DNA from: Candidatus Pacearchaeota archaeon
GTDB taxonomy: Archaea > Nanobdellota > Nanobdellia > UBA10117 > JABICX01
DNA length: 64,000 bases
Direction of reading: 5' to 3'
NCBI GenBank assembly: GCA_017608025.1
Contig: JAFCGM010000003.1
Location: 1 to 64,000, forward strand
A program made the translations under genes and the position numbers. Positions 42,011-51,133 of this stretch are shown here, piece by piece; position 1 is the first letter of the stretch; every line of letters begins with the position of its first letter. The notes beneath the pieces were generated by a model. That model made no database searches. It was not told the origin of the DNA and saw nothing but the letters and a program-made list of their open reading frames with translations.

Positions 42011-43558
42011 CTACCATGTAAGCAGCTTATGAGCTTTTCTGAAGAGCTTTTGAAGTGTGAAAAGTTGTCCTGAGTCTGGACCGCTACCAAGAAGGATTTT
42101 TTTTGCTTTGTTTTTATTTTCCTTCATTTGCTGTTCAAGCATCTTTCTTTCCCTGTACGGAATTGTTTTTCTTGTTGATTTTTTTGAGGATGATGAAAAC
42201 GCCTTTAATGGTGATATTATTGGGATGAAGATTTCTGCAAATCCTTCCTTAAGATCATTTAACTCCTTTGTCAAGCCAAGTGCTGTCTTTTTTTCCTTTT
42301 CTTTTTTATCTTTGTCTCCAGATTCTATTTTGTGAATTTCCTCTGCCTCTTTTAGATACTTGTTAAGTTCATCTCCAAGAGATTCAAGAGAGGATGTTGC
42401 TGCTGTTAGAAGCTCAAAGGCTTCGTTATTTTCATCCTGAATGTAAGCGTCAATCTGATTTTCATTCATTACATAAGCATCAAAGTCAATTTCGCATCTT
42501 CCTATGTGTGTTGGAGTTCTCTGGTATTCTCGTCCAGTTGTCAAAACTGGTGCGCTTCTGAAATGCATGCTGACTTTTATTACAGGCCTTACTTCGTAGT
42601 GCATATATCTTTCCTTTAGTTCGTTGTTTCCCTCAGTCTTCTTTTCAATTTCCTTTAGTCTTTTCTTGTTGCTTCCGCTTCTCAAAACTGCGAAAATTTC
42701 AAGGTCAGATGTTGAAGTGTCAAAAGCAGTTAAAACATCTTCGCGTCTTTTGTTTGATACATCGTCAGAATATTGTGATTTTTTCAGCTTATTAATAACT
42801 TTAAGATACGGCTTTGCCCAGTCAATGTACATTTTTATTGCATTAACTTGTTGTCTTAATGTTGAGAGATAAAACCTTTCAGATGTTTTTAATTCCTCAT
42901 AAGTTTTATCCCGCCATTCAAGGAACTGCTTTAAGTGGCGTTTCAAAGCATTAATTACAGACTGATTCTGGGTCTTTACTAATTCTGATTTTTCAATAAC
43001 TTCATCAACCTTTCTCCTGTCCCAAATATGGATGTTGAAAAACAAGTCTGGAAGAGTTGTAAATCCGAGTTGGGTAGCCATTCCGTAAACAGAAGATGGA
43101 TTTTTTGTGCTTCCCTGCACCATGTCAATAAAAAGCCCTTTCAAAGTTACGTCTGCAGACTCTTTTTTGTCTTCAATCACTTCGCGATATATTCCAAGCC
43201 GTTCCTTTGTAATCCGGATTGAGCGAACAATCTGAAAAATCTGCTTTACCATAGAATTTATTGCACCGAGAATTTGCTGAGCTTTTTCCTGCTGGATTGA
43301 CAATCTCTGAGAGGAAATTCCCCACAAGCCAGAAAGTTCAGATGCAAAGAACATGTCCTCTGTTTTGTTAACATCATATCCCCATTCCTTGAGCTGCTCA
43401 AGAATCCAAAAATACCACTTTTCAACTGACTCTGAATAAGCCTCAACCTGGATAACATAATGCCGAATGCTTTCCATGTCTTTTTTCACTTCTTTTCTTG
43501 ACGTAGGTTTTGGGGTGAAGACTGTATCTCTCTTTTTCCTATTGAAAAGCGGTGCCAT
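42011..43558 (-). CDS. Large orphan helical protein, about 515 aa
   Basis: Not recognised. Starts MAPLFNRKKRD; I prefer this ATG (43558) because a TCTTTATTAA promoter-like box lies about 30 bp upstream, while a start 9 codons earlier would fall on that box. Long helices and coiled coils (residues 20-300), a short beta-containing stretch (HYEVRPVIKVSMHFRSAPVL), and a charged C-terminus. No signal or membrane helix. Faces the 43648 operon across a shared promoter region. Confidence 0.6.
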   Translation of the reverse strand: MAPLFNRKKRDTVFTPKPTSRKEVKKDMESIRHYVIQVEAYSESVEKWYFWILEQLKEWGYDVNKTEDMFFASELSGLWGISSQRLSIQQEKAQQILGAINSMVKQIFQIVRSIRITKERLGIYREVIEDKKESADVTLKGLFIDMVQGSTKNPSSVYGMATQLGFTTLPDLFFNIHIWDRRKVDEVIEKSELVKTQNQSVINALKRHLKQFLEWRDKTYEELKTSERFYLSTLRQQVNAIKMYIDWAKPYLKVINKLKKSQYSDDVSNKRREDVLTAFDTSTSDLEIFAVLRSGSNKKRLKEIEKKTEGNNELKERYMHYEVRPVIKVSMHFRSAPVLTTGREYQRTPTHIGRCEIDFDAYVMNENQIDAYIQDENNEAFELLTAATSSLESLGDELNKYLKEAEEIHKIESGDKDKKEKEKKTALGLTKELNDLKEGFAEIFIPIISPLKAFSSSSKKSTRKTIPYRERKMLEQQMKENKNKAKKILLGSGPDSGQLFTLQKLFRKAHKLLTW

Positions 43559-43647
43559 GTATGTTCTAAAATAGAAATCAAACATTAATAAAGATTTAGT
43601 CCAGCATATAAGAAAATTTAAATAAACTCGGGTTTTAGTTTAATAAT

Positions 43648-44091
43648 ATGGGTATTTTGGATAAATTCAAGAAAAAAGATTATGAGGATTTTCCAGATAT
43701 TGACTCTTTGGGAAGCAACAAAACTCCTTCTTTAGGACCTGCTGCTCCAGAACCAGCTTCAAGTCTAGAAATTGGAAGCAGCAGTATGGGAATGCAGCCA
43801 TCGCCGCAACCGTCTTCTTTACCAAATTCACAGCAAAACATTCAAATGATTCAGAACAAGATTGATATACTTACTTCAAAAGTTGATTCAATAAAGGTTG
43901 AGCTTGCCTCACTTATTCAAAAAATTCAGAGAATTGAGCAGCTTATGTCTGGGCAAAGGTCTGGGCAAAGCTCGCAGCAGACTCAGCAATACCAGCAACA
44001 GACTCAGCATTCTAGCTCTCTTCCAGGATATGCTCAGCCACCTTCGCAGCAGGAGGAAGAAAAAGATTCAGGAAGCGTCTGGCCGTTTTAG
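43648..44091 (+). CDS. Coiled-coil protein with Gln/Ser/Pro-rich tail, 147 aa
   Basis: Not recognised. MGILDKFKKKDYEDFPDI opens it, a coiled coil follows (about 66-98, MIQNKIDILTSKVDSIKVEL), then a low-complexity Gln/Ser/Pro tail ending in GSVWPF. The layout recalls accessory proteins of archaellum or surface operons but no homology is clear. One base separates it from the next gene, so it is operon-linked to a secreted and a DUF63 membrane protein. Confidence 0.55.
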   Translation: MGILDKFKKKDYEDFPDIDSLGSNKTPSLGPAAPEPASSLEIGSSSMGMQPSPQPSSLPNSQQNIQMIQNKIDILTSKVDSIKVELASLIQKIQRIEQLMSGQRSGQSSQQTQQYQQQTQHSSSLPGYAQPPSQQEEEKDSGSVWPF

Positions 44092-44092
44092 A

Positions 44093-44389
44093 ATGAGAAA
44101 AAAAATAATTTGTTTTCTAATATTAGGATTTGCTTTTTTAGCACTTTTTCCTTGCACTTATGCGCAAAGCTATGAGGATTCTGACGGAGACGGAATTTCA
44201 GATACTTTGGAAATTGAAAGGAGCACTGATCCCTTTTCAAGTGAGAAAGGGCTTGGAGCCATCACTGGTTTTATGTCAAAGCAAAGCCCATCAAACATTA
44301 GCAAGGAAGCAATTATTTTCACAATTCTTGTTGGCACTGTTGCACTTGAAATAGGAATTTACTGGTTTTGGAGGAAAAATCGTGAATGA
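44093..44389 (+). CDS. Secreted membrane-anchored protein with a thrombospondin type 3-like calcium loop
   Basis: 98 aa from ATG 44093, one base after the preceding stop. A signal peptide (KKIICFLILGFAFLALFPC, cleavage near TYAQS) is followed by DSDGDGISDTLEIERSTDPF, the DxDxDGxxD pattern of calcium-binding TSP3 repeats, and a C-terminal membrane helix (IIFTILVGTVALEIGIYWFW). It overlaps the DUF63 gene start by 8 bp. Confidence 0.7.
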   Translation: MRKKIICFLILGFAFLALFPCTYAQSYEDSDGDGISDTLEIERSTDPFSSEKGLGAITGFMSKQSPSNISKEAIIFTILVGTVALEIGIYWFWRKNRE

Positions 44390-45194
44390 CCTATTCTATG
44401 AAATCTTTATTGAGCCAATAAAATATGAAGTTGGGCATAATATTGCAAACATTCTGGTTTACTGGATTTTGTTTTTGGGATTTGTCTTGCTTGCATATCT
44501 AATTTTCAAGAAAACCAAAATTGAAATTAATTTCAAGCTGTTTTGCTCAGTGTTTCCTTTTATTGCTGCCGGCGCCTTGCTAAGAGCAATGGTGGACAAT
44601 AATCTGTATTCAAGGAATTTCTTCACAATAACTCCTGGAATTTACGGAGTTTTTGCTCTTTTGTTTATTGCGAGCATGCTTGCAAGCAAATTTATTGAAA
44701 AGAAAACCGGCAGAAAAGCATGGAAAGTAAATATGTCCTTGGGTATTCTTGTTTTCCTTTTCCTTCTTGTTCCAAAAACAGCATTTCTGCGTTTTGAAAA
44801 CTTAAAGGTTATTGCTGGAACATTTTGCCTTTTTGTTTTCATTTGCCTTGTAATTTGGCTTACAATAAGAAGATTTGAATTAAAGTTAATATCTTCAGGG
44901 CTTTCACAGTCAGCAATTTATTTTGAGACTTTTGATGGAACAGCAACTTCAATGCTTATGTTTTTTGTTGGAGGTTTTGAAAAACATCCTATTCCGAAAG
45001 CAATTATAAACTGGACTGGAACTCCTTTTTCATTTTTGTTTGTAAAAATCTTGCTGGGAATTAGTGTAGTATGGATTTTGAACAAATACATTAAAAATCT
45101 TGCTGTAAGAAACTCCCTTTTGATTGCAATAATTGTAATAAGCATGGGTCCTGCTTTGCGTAATATTCTTAGCTATTTTATTGCAGCAATTTAG
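44382..45194 (+). CDS. DUF63 family membrane protein
   Basis: 270 aa, seven or so membrane helices. FPFIAAGALLRAMVDNN, TITPGIYGVF and AIYFETFDGTATSM match the conserved blocks of the archaeal DUF63 family, whose function is unknown. Last gene of a three-gene operon with the coiled-coil and TSP3-like proteins. Confidence 0.82.
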   Translation: MNDLFYEIFIEPIKYEVGHNIANILVYWILFLGFVLLAYLIFKKTKIEINFKLFCSVFPFIAAGALLRAMVDNNLYSRNFFTITPGIYGVFALLFIASMLASKFIEKKTGRKAWKVNMSLGILVFLFLLVPKTAFLRFENLKVIAGTFCLFVFICLVIWLTIRRFELKLISSGLSQSAIYFETFDGTATSMLMFFVGGFEKHPIPKAIINWTGTPFSFLFVKILLGISVVWILNKYIKNLAVRNSLLIAIIVISMGPALRNILSYFIAAI

Positions 45195-45281
45195 TATCTC
45201 GTTTCACAATATGTAAAGGGAATTATCTCATTTTATGACAAAGCTTATAAACTTTTGTGTTTTGTTATTATTTCTTTTCAA

Positions 45282-47060
45282 ATGGAAGAATATAAGGATT
45301 TAATCAAAAAACTGAAAGCAGTTGACAATGAAGTCAAGCTAAGCATACTTAAATATCTTGTAAACGAAGGTGCAAAATCAATTACTGATATTTCAAAAGA
45401 TCTTAATATTAATTTCTCCACAGCTCATAAATATCTTGAAGCTCTTGAAAAAGCAGGACTTATAACTTCTAATCAGGAAGTCAGAAATCGGCTGAAAAGA
45501 ATCTTTTATGTTAATTCATTTAATATTGAGCTTTCGCCAACAAAACTAAGTTCTGTACGAAAAAAGAACGGGAAAAAACCTAGTTTTAATATTATTCTTG
45601 CTGATGGAACGGTTGCAAAATTTAATGAGGATAACTTCATAAAAAAATACATTGAAACAGGATTGCCGCAAAAAACAATTGATAATACTCTTGAAGTAAT
45701 GTACAAGAAAACCTATGACAAAATGACACTTATTGAGTTAAGAAAGATATTTGAAGACACCTTAATTGACAGAATAAATTTAATCAATTCCTCTTTAGCT
45801 AATCTCAAAAGAGAGGAATCAAAAAAAAGGACATACCTTAACCTTCTTTCAATTACAAAGCCAGATGCAATTTCAGACCACTTAACTGGAAAAATATTCA
45901 TACAAAATCTTGAAGAGCCGGAATTGCTGAATTTTGTTCATGACTTAAGAGGGATTTCAATACATGGAGTTTCTGGCAAAAGCCCGAAAACCATGAAAGA
46001 TTTTTTTGAAAATATAATAAAAGCAATAGAAAGGAGTTCTGAATATGTAAAGGAAACACACATAATTGATGGTTTTAATTTCTTTATTGCTCCGTATGTT
46101 GAAAATATGACTAACGAAGAACTGTCAGAAACGCTTGACAGCTTTTTTTCAGAAATAAGCAAAAAGAAAATAAAGCTATTTTTCTCTCTTGAAGTTGGAG
46201 AGCCAGATTATATAAAAAAGGTTTCAGTAGATTATTACAACACAAAAAGATATATTGACTATAAAAAAGATGCTAACAAAATTATTCCAATTATTATAAA
46301 ATCAATTGAGAAAAGCAAAAATTCAATGCTTATCTTAAAAATATGGGACAAAAAAGGAATTGACTTTGAATATTCAAAACCGCACTACATAGCAAATATG
46401 AATCCTGAATGGCAAAAGCCAAATGCAAGCTATTGTGGGAAAACTTTGCGGTTTGACTCAAAATGGAAAGGATTTAACAAAACAGTTAGAATCGGTGAAA
46501 TACAGAATATTTCCCTTAATCTTCCATATCTTGCAAATGAAGCAAAAGAAAAGGAATTTGAAAGTGTTTTTGAAAAAGAATTCAGCAAAGTTATTCAGTA
46601 TCTTGAAACAGTTTCAGAGCTTTTTCTTAATCCTGCTATTGTAAAGAGGACACTTACTTTCAAATCAGAGCTTAATATTCGATGGACTTACCTTAAAATT
46701 GAGGACTGCGCTTGTTCTATTTCGTTAGCTGGAATTGAAGAGGTTTCTGAAATGCTTGGTAAAAACAAAAAGGAAATGAGAAAAAAAATTCTTGAACTTG
46801 CAAATAGAATTCTTGAAAAAGAAGGAAACATAGGAATTCGGCTCCAAATAAAAGAGGAATTCCTGCCTCAAATAATTGAGAGATTCAATAAGATAAATGA
46901 GAAAAAAGGATTAAATGAAATAAATGAGAAAAAATGCAACTTAAATGAACAGTTCCAGCATCTTCTAAGAGGAGGTCACGCTTGTTTTTGCAACAGAGAA
47001 GACTTTAACTTAAAAGAATTCTTAGAAACAAATGACGGGCTAATTTACATAGAAGACTAA
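45282..47060 (+). CDS. ArsR-type HTH + ATP-cone + class III ribonucleotide reductase-like protein without glycyl-radical site
   Basis: 592 aa from ATG 45282 (TATA at 45241-45251). Residues 1-75 are a winged helix (VKLSILKYLVNEGAKSITDI and HKYLEALEKAGLITS). About 90-165 resemble an ATP cone (IILADGTVAKFNEDNFIKKY). From 185 on, the sequence follows NrdD: GFNFFIAPYVENMTNEEL, FFSLEVGEPDYIKK, NASYCGKTLRF, RIGEIQNISLNLPYLA and SLAGIEEVSEML. The C-terminal RVxGY glycyl-radical motif is missing, so it cannot act as a normal reductase. A nucleotide-sensing regulator is a reasonable guess. It overlaps the next gene on the other strand by 4 bp. Confidence 0.7.
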   Translation: MEEYKDLIKKLKAVDNEVKLSILKYLVNEGAKSITDISKDLNINFSTAHKYLEALEKAGLITSNQEVRNRLKRIFYVNSFNIELSPTKLSSVRKKNGKKPSFNIILADGTVAKFNEDNFIKKYIETGLPQKTIDNTLEVMYKKTYDKMTLIELRKIFEDTLIDRINLINSSLANLKREESKKRTYLNLLSITKPDAISDHLTGKIFIQNLEEPELLNFVHDLRGISIHGVSGKSPKTMKDFFENIIKAIERSSEYVKETHIIDGFNFFIAPYVENMTNEELSETLDSFFSEISKKKIKLFFSLEVGEPDYIKKVSVDYYNTKRYIDYKKDANKIIPIIIKSIEKSKNSMLILKIWDKKGIDFEYSKPHYIANMNPEWQKPNASYCGKTLRFDSKWKGFNKTVRIGEIQNISLNLPYLANEAKEKEFESVFEKEFSKVIQYLETVSELFLNPAIVKRTLTFKSELNIRWTYLKIEDCACSISLAGIEEVSEMLGKNKKEMRKKILELANRILEKEGNIGIRLQIKEEFLPQIIERFNKINEKKGLNEINEKKCNLNEQFQHLLRGGHACFCNREDFNLKEFLETNDGLIYIED

Positions 47061-47263
47061 ATTTTCAGCAAAATAACAAATCCGCATTTTTGGCAGTACA
47101 TCTCTCCGTCAGAGTTCTTGCTTACTTTGCTGTTGCATTCTGGACATTTCTTTTCTCTGGAAAGAATTGAAAAAGACTCTTTGTTATTTTTCTTTGGGAT
47201 TTCTTTTTTGCCCTTTTTATTTATCTTTTTTCCCAGAATGTCCAAAGGCAGTATTCTCAACAT
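47057..47263 (-). CDS. Small zinc-ribbon protein
   Basis: 68 aa from ATG 47263. Basic helical N-terminus (LGKKINKKGKKEIPKKNNKE), then CPECNSKVSKNSDGEMYC, QKCGFVI, a single zinc ribbon. I chose the inner ATG because GATATATAAACA lies about 25-35 bp upstream of it at leaderless distance. Could be an RNA-polymerase- or ribosome-associated ribbon; not assignable. Confidence 0.55.
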   Translation of the reverse strand: MLRILPLDILGKKINKKGKKEIPKKNNKESFSILSREKKCPECNSKVSKNSDGEMYCQKCGFVILLKI

Positions 47264-47414
47264 AGGAAAATAATCTTCTGTTTTTTGTTTATATATCTTT
47301 CTTTGAATTTTGTAATACAAACACCAACACCTATTATATTGTGTAATACATATCTTTAAATAAAATTAATGAGACAGTTTAGGATTGTTTTAGTCCTTCT
47401 CCTGAAACCACCCA

Positions 47415-47460
47415 CAGAGCCCTTTGAACTTTTTAGAAAAATATTTTCAAAATAGCGCGA
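47415..47460 (-). repeat. Probable worn hairpin element behind aIF5B
   Basis: On the minus strand CGCGCTATTTT is followed by TTTTTCTAAAAAG and AAAGGGCTCTG. It resembles the GCTAG-type elements behind the two nucleotidyltransferase genes (CTTTTTCCAAAAGGGCTCT). It begins 5 bp after the aIF5B stop. No clear second copy of the gene's end follows. Confidence 0.4.
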
Positions 47461-47465
47461 ATTTG

Positions 47466-49247
47466 TTACAAACCCCATATTTCATTATCTTGGCGTTTGA
47501 TTTGCGCAATTTCCTTTAATATTTGCACTTCTGCAGAGCTGAGAAATTTCTTTGCATGGTCTTTGAGAAGCCGGAATTGATCTTCGCTCAAATCTGAATA
47601 AAGAATATCTCCACCTACAGCATGCCTTCCAATAATCATTCCTGAAACAGAAATCGCTGCTTGCTCGTTTCTTGAAAGGTCTTCTTTCTTTTCTCCTTGG
47701 TCTTCTATAGTTTGAATTTGGCCTACGCTTTTTCCATCCTCAGACATTAAAGGAAGCTTTGGCTTCACTTTTCCAGTAATAACCTCAACTCCGAAAACAG
47801 CAGGATTTGACTGCCTGAAAATGTATTGAGGCAGTATTTTTATTTTAAAGGGCCACACTAAACCTTTTAGAGACTCAAGTTCTTTTCTTTTTTCAATTTC
47901 CTGTTTTTTCTCTTCATATTCATCAACAAGCTTGTAAATTACGTTGCTTAAAATTATGTTTACTTTATCTTTTTTTGCCTCTTTTTTCAGGCTTGAAGGG
48001 CAGTCAACATTAAAAGCTATTACAAAAGCAATTTTCTCGTCTTTTTCTCCAGAGGATTTTGCTTCGAGAATGTCGCGCTTTGCAACATTTCCTATGTTTG
48101 CATGTTTTATTGGAATTCCTCTTTCCTTGAACAGAGTTGAAATTGCTTCAAGAGAGCCAAGAGTATCTGCTTTGAGAATTACTCCTGCTTGTTCTGTTTC
48201 AATGCAAACATTCTGAAGCTCATTGCAAATTTTTTCTTCTGCTTCTTTAATTTCATCTTCGCTTTCTGCTGCAATAAATGGTGAGCCTGCTATTGCTCTT
48301 TCCAAATCTGGCGCACATATTTTAACTCCAGAAGCTGCAACAGCCTCATCAACTTGCCTGAAAATGCTTTTTTTGTCTCTTATTTCTGAAAGTGTTTTTG
48401 GTTTCAGCAATGCGCGAATTTTAGTGTTAAAAATATCATCCATGCCTCCAACAACAATAATGTCGTTTTTTCTTAATGTGCCTTCATAAACAATAACATC
48501 TGCAGTAGTTCCAAGCCCTTTTTTTTCATTAATTTCAAGAATTGTTCCTTTTGCTTTGCTTTCTTTTTTAACTTCAAGCTTTTTGAGAAGAAATCTTTGG
48601 GAAAGTCCAGCAAGAAGCGACAAAAGCTCAGGCACTCCTTCGCCTGTTTTTGCAGAAATTGGCACTACTGCTATGGTTTTTGAATAATCATTAACTTCTG
48701 TAAATATGTTTGAATCAAATCCCAGCTCAGATATCTGGCCAATGACTTTGTAAAACCTTTCATCAAAAATATTTCTTGTTTGCTCAGGCTGTTCTTGAAG
48801 AGAAAATAGTTCACACCCAGTTATTGGCTTCCATCCAGGAATTAAATCAATTTTGTTCACAGCAACAATAAAAGGAACTTTGAATGTTTTAAGAATTTGA
48901 ATTGCCTCTTTTGTTTGTGGCTGCAATCCTTCATTTATGTCAACAATCAAAACTGCAAGGTCTGCTATTGAGCCTCCGCGTTTTCTTAAATTAGTAAATG
49001 CTTCGTGACCGGGAGTGTCAACAAACAGTAGTCCTGGGAGTAAGAATTTCAAGCCGAATTTCTTAAGCAAAGTTCCGCACATTTTGTTAATTGTCTCTAA
49101 AGGGACTTCTGTTGCTCCAATGTGCTGAGTGATTTTTCCAGCTTCCCTTGCAGCAAGAGTTGTGCCTCTAATGTAATCTAGCAAAGAAGTTTTCCCATGG
49201 TCAACATGACCTAAAACAGTGATTATTGGCTGTCTTACTGAAGACAT
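47466..49247 (-). CDS. infB: Translation initiation factor aIF5B
   Basis: 593 aa, the archaeal form without a long N-terminal tail. Promotes subunit joining. G1 GHVDHGKTSLLD, RGTTLAAREAGKITQHIGAT as switch region, G3 VDTPGHEAF, G4 VNKIDL; then domain II, domain III with VILKADTLGSLEAISTL, and domain IV with IKILPQYIFRQSNPAVFG. The start site is preceded by a short AT-rich leader. The hairpin repeat lies right after its stop. Confidence 0.95.
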   Translation of the reverse strand: MSSVRQPIITVLGHVDHGKTSLLDYIRGTTLAAREAGKITQHIGATEVPLETINKMCGTLLKKFGLKFLLPGLLFVDTPGHEAFTNLRKRGGSIADLAVLIVDINEGLQPQTKEAIQILKTFKVPFIVAVNKIDLIPGWKPITGCELFSLQEQPEQTRNIFDERFYKVIGQISELGFDSNIFTEVNDYSKTIAVVPISAKTGEGVPELLSLLAGLSQRFLLKKLEVKKESKAKGTILEINEKKGLGTTADVIVYEGTLRKNDIIVVGGMDDIFNTKIRALLKPKTLSEIRDKKSIFRQVDEAVAASGVKICAPDLERAIAGSPFIAAESEDEIKEAEEKICNELQNVCIETEQAGVILKADTLGSLEAISTLFKERGIPIKHANIGNVAKRDILEAKSSGEKDEKIAFVIAFNVDCPSSLKKEAKKDKVNIILSNVIYKLVDEYEEKKQEIEKRKELESLKGLVWPFKIKILPQYIFRQSNPAVFGVEVITGKVKPKLPLMSEDGKSVGQIQTIEDQGEKKEDLSRNEQAAISVSGMIIGRHAVGGDILYSDLSEDQFRLLKDHAKKFLSSAEVQILKEIAQIKRQDNEIWGL

Positions 49248-49307
49248 AATAATTAAAATACTTTGGAGAGGTTTAAAAGAGTTGTTGTTCAGATGCGAAA
49301 CAGCTGA

Positions 49308-50336
49308 TTACCACCAATCAACACTATTGTATTGGAGTGTATCGCAATTTTTGCAAAGAGGTATTTTATCAAACTGCTTTTTAAGGTGCATCTCCTTGAA
49401 TCTTTTGTATGGCTTGCTTTCAAGGATTTCCTTTATGTTTTTCTTGTTAAGGTCGCCAAGAACAACTTTCTGCTCGTAGTCGCGGCAGCAAGGTATGATT
49501 TTTCCATCAGCTTGAATATCAACTGTTGTCCAAATCCCTTTGCATGCCCATTTTGATTTTGTTTTTTTCTGCTTCCTTAATTTATTGACTTCAACATCTC
49601 CTGCCCAGTTTATTGGATACTTTATTACAACTGAATTTGCGAGTTTTTTGAACTTTTCAATCAAGTCTTTTGCAGAATCCTTATTTTCTCTAAGCACAAC
49701 CATTGAAATCTTTACAACAGGTTTTTTTGCTTTAATCTTTTTTTTGTATTTTAGGAAATCAATAATTCGCTTTGATGAAATTTTAAAATCAAGGTGCATT
49801 ACTTTTTCATATGCTTTCTTGTTTCCTCCATTGAAACTTATATTCAATTCATCTAAGCCAGAATCAATTATTTTTTTAGTGTTTTCCTCTGTAAGCATGA
49901 AGCCATTGGTGTACATTTCAACATTGACTTTTGGGTATTTTGTCTTGAGATATTTTATTTTTTCAGTGATTGTTGGGTCAAGAAGCGGCTCCCCGAATCC
50001 GCTCAAACAAACATTCTTGAATTTCACATAGGGAAAAATCCTGTCAATGTATTTTTTGAAATCCTTAAGAGTCATTGTTGACTTTTTTCTTTTCATTATT
50101 GAATGCGGGCACATTATGCATTTAGCATTGCAAAAATTTGTTGTTTCAATATTCAAATAATAATACTTTAGATTCCCTGCTTTGTTCTTAACTCTCTTTT
50201 CATATAATTTTGAATACAATTTTGTGTCAACAAGCCTTCTGAAAGGAGATTTGTAAAAAATAATGTAAGCTGTACGGTTAATGAAATTTCTTTTTTTTAA
50301 AAAGAAGAATATGTTTTTCAATGTATTTAAGACCAT
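49308..50336 (-). CDS. Radical SAM protein with SPASM-like C-terminal cysteines
   Basis: 342 aa. NIETTNFCNAKCIMCPH contains the CxxxCxxC that binds the radical-generating [4Fe-4S] cluster, and SGFGEPLLDP the SAM-binding GE-type motif. The C-terminal part has WACKGIW, IIPCCRDYE and PLCKNCD, auxiliary cluster ligands. The N-terminal 60 residues are basic. Family members modify peptides, lipids or cofactors; substrate unknown. NDK lies 91 bp upstream in the same direction. Confidence 0.85.
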   Translation of the reverse strand: MVLNTLKNIFFFLKKRNFINRTAYIIFYKSPFRRLVDTKLYSKLYEKRVKNKAGNLKYYYLNIETTNFCNAKCIMCPHSIMKRKKSTMTLKDFKKYIDRIFPYVKFKNVCLSGFGEPLLDPTITEKIKYLKTKYPKVNVEMYTNGFMLTEENTKKIIDSGLDELNISFNGGNKKAYEKVMHLDFKISSKRIIDFLKYKKKIKAKKPVVKISMVVLRENKDSAKDLIEKFKKLANSVVIKYPINWAGDVEVNKLRKQKKTKSKWACKGIWTTVDIQADGKIIPCCRDYEQKVVLGDLNKKNIKEILESKPYKRFKEMHLKKQFDKIPLCKNCDTLQYNSVDWW

Positions 50337-50392
50337 GGTTCAGCAAAAAAGAAAATAATTAATAAAGGTTTTGAATGCTTTTTTTCTTTTAA

Positions 50393-50416
50393 GGCTTTCT
50401 TTAAAAAAGACTTTCT
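50393..50416 (-). repeat. Short hairpin between NDK and the radical SAM gene
   Basis: TCTTT-AAA-AAAGA core in GGCTTTCTTTAAAAAAGAC. It resembles the core of the ABCE1 hairpin (TTTCTTTAAAAAAGAAA) but lacks good clamps and flanking duplications. It may simply act as a terminator signal for NDK. Confidence 0.3.
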
Positions 50417-50427
50417 CTAAAAATAAA

Positions 50428-50907
50428 CTAAATGACAAAGTCATCGTCGCTTCTTTTGTAATCATGCAATTCTTCTGGGGCAAACCAAAGTGCAATTTCC
50501 TGCTTTGCCTCTTCTTCATTTCCAGAAGCGTGGATTAAATTCATTGTAGACTTTCCCTTTTTGTCTGTATATGAAAAAGTATGGTGAGCATAATCTCCTC
50601 TAATTGTTCCTGGAGCTGACTTGTTTGGCTCTGTTCCTCCAACTATTTTCCTGGCAAGTTCGACTGCATTTATTCCCTCAAGAACCATTGCAATTACTGG
50701 TCCCATAGTTAGGTATTTTTCAAGGTTGTTGTAGAATTGTTTTCCCACATGAGCAGAATAGTGCTGCTTTGAGAATTCTCTGTCAACCCAAACCATTTTC
50801 ATGCCAATAATCTTAAGACCAACTCTCTCAAATCTTCTAATTATTTCACCAGAAAGTGCTCTCTTTACCCCATCTGGCTTAATTAAAACCAAAGTTCTTG
50901 ATATCAT
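50428..50907 (-). CDS. ndk: Nucleoside diphosphate kinase
   Basis: 159 aa. Transfers the gamma-phosphate between nucleotides through a phosphohistidine. The active site NLIHASGN has His126. TLVLIKPDGVKRALSGEIIR and PGTIRGDYAHHTFSY (RGD-type, where most enzymes have RGDF) are family signatures. The C-terminus is about 8 residues longer than usual and acidic. Confidence 0.96.
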   Translation of the reverse strand: MISRTLVLIKPDGVKRALSGEIIRRFERVGLKIIGMKMVWVDREFSKQHYSAHVGKQFYNNLEKYLTMGPVIAMVLEGINAVELARKIVGGTEPNKSAPGTIRGDYAHHTFSYTDKKGKSTMNLIHASGNEEEAKQEIALWFAPEELHDYKRSDDDFVI

Positions 50908-50944
50908 TTTAAGAAAAAAATAAGAGAAGGTATTTAAAAGGTTT

Positions 50945-51133
50945 TTGCTAACTTACTTTATGGAAAAGAAAGCAAAAATCATCTTGTTTGTCCTATTGCT
51001 TATTGCTGTTATTAATACTTACTTTCAGTTCAGATGGTTTGGAACAAAACTTCAATGGGTTCCTTTAATTGTTTTTGGAGCAATATTTGTTGCTCTTCAA
51101 ATAATGAAAAAGAAAAAAATGCTTGCTTTCTAG
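50945..51133 (+). CDS. Small membrane protein, 62 aa
   Basis: ATG at 50960 (residue 6) gives a product starting MEKKAKIILFVLLLIAVIN, with two membrane helices, the second being VPLIVFGAIFVALQIMK, and a KKKKM-type basic end. The true start is probably 50960, because the bases before it lack coding character. Function unknown. Confidence 0.5.
   Translation: MLTYFMEKKAKIILFVLLLIAVINTYFQFRWFGTKLQWVPLIVFGAIFVALQIMKKKKMLAF

Noticed and set aside
45282-47060. Functional anaerobic ribonucleotide reductase
   Set aside because: No RVxGY glycyl-radical motif at the C-terminus and a DNA-binding domain at the N-terminus; no activase gene nearby.
47415-47465. A displaced aIF5B tail behind its hairpin
   Set aside because: TGTGGGTGGTTT weakly resembles the gene's ATATGGGGTTTG, but the frame does not carry the same residues and stop, so it is not counted.
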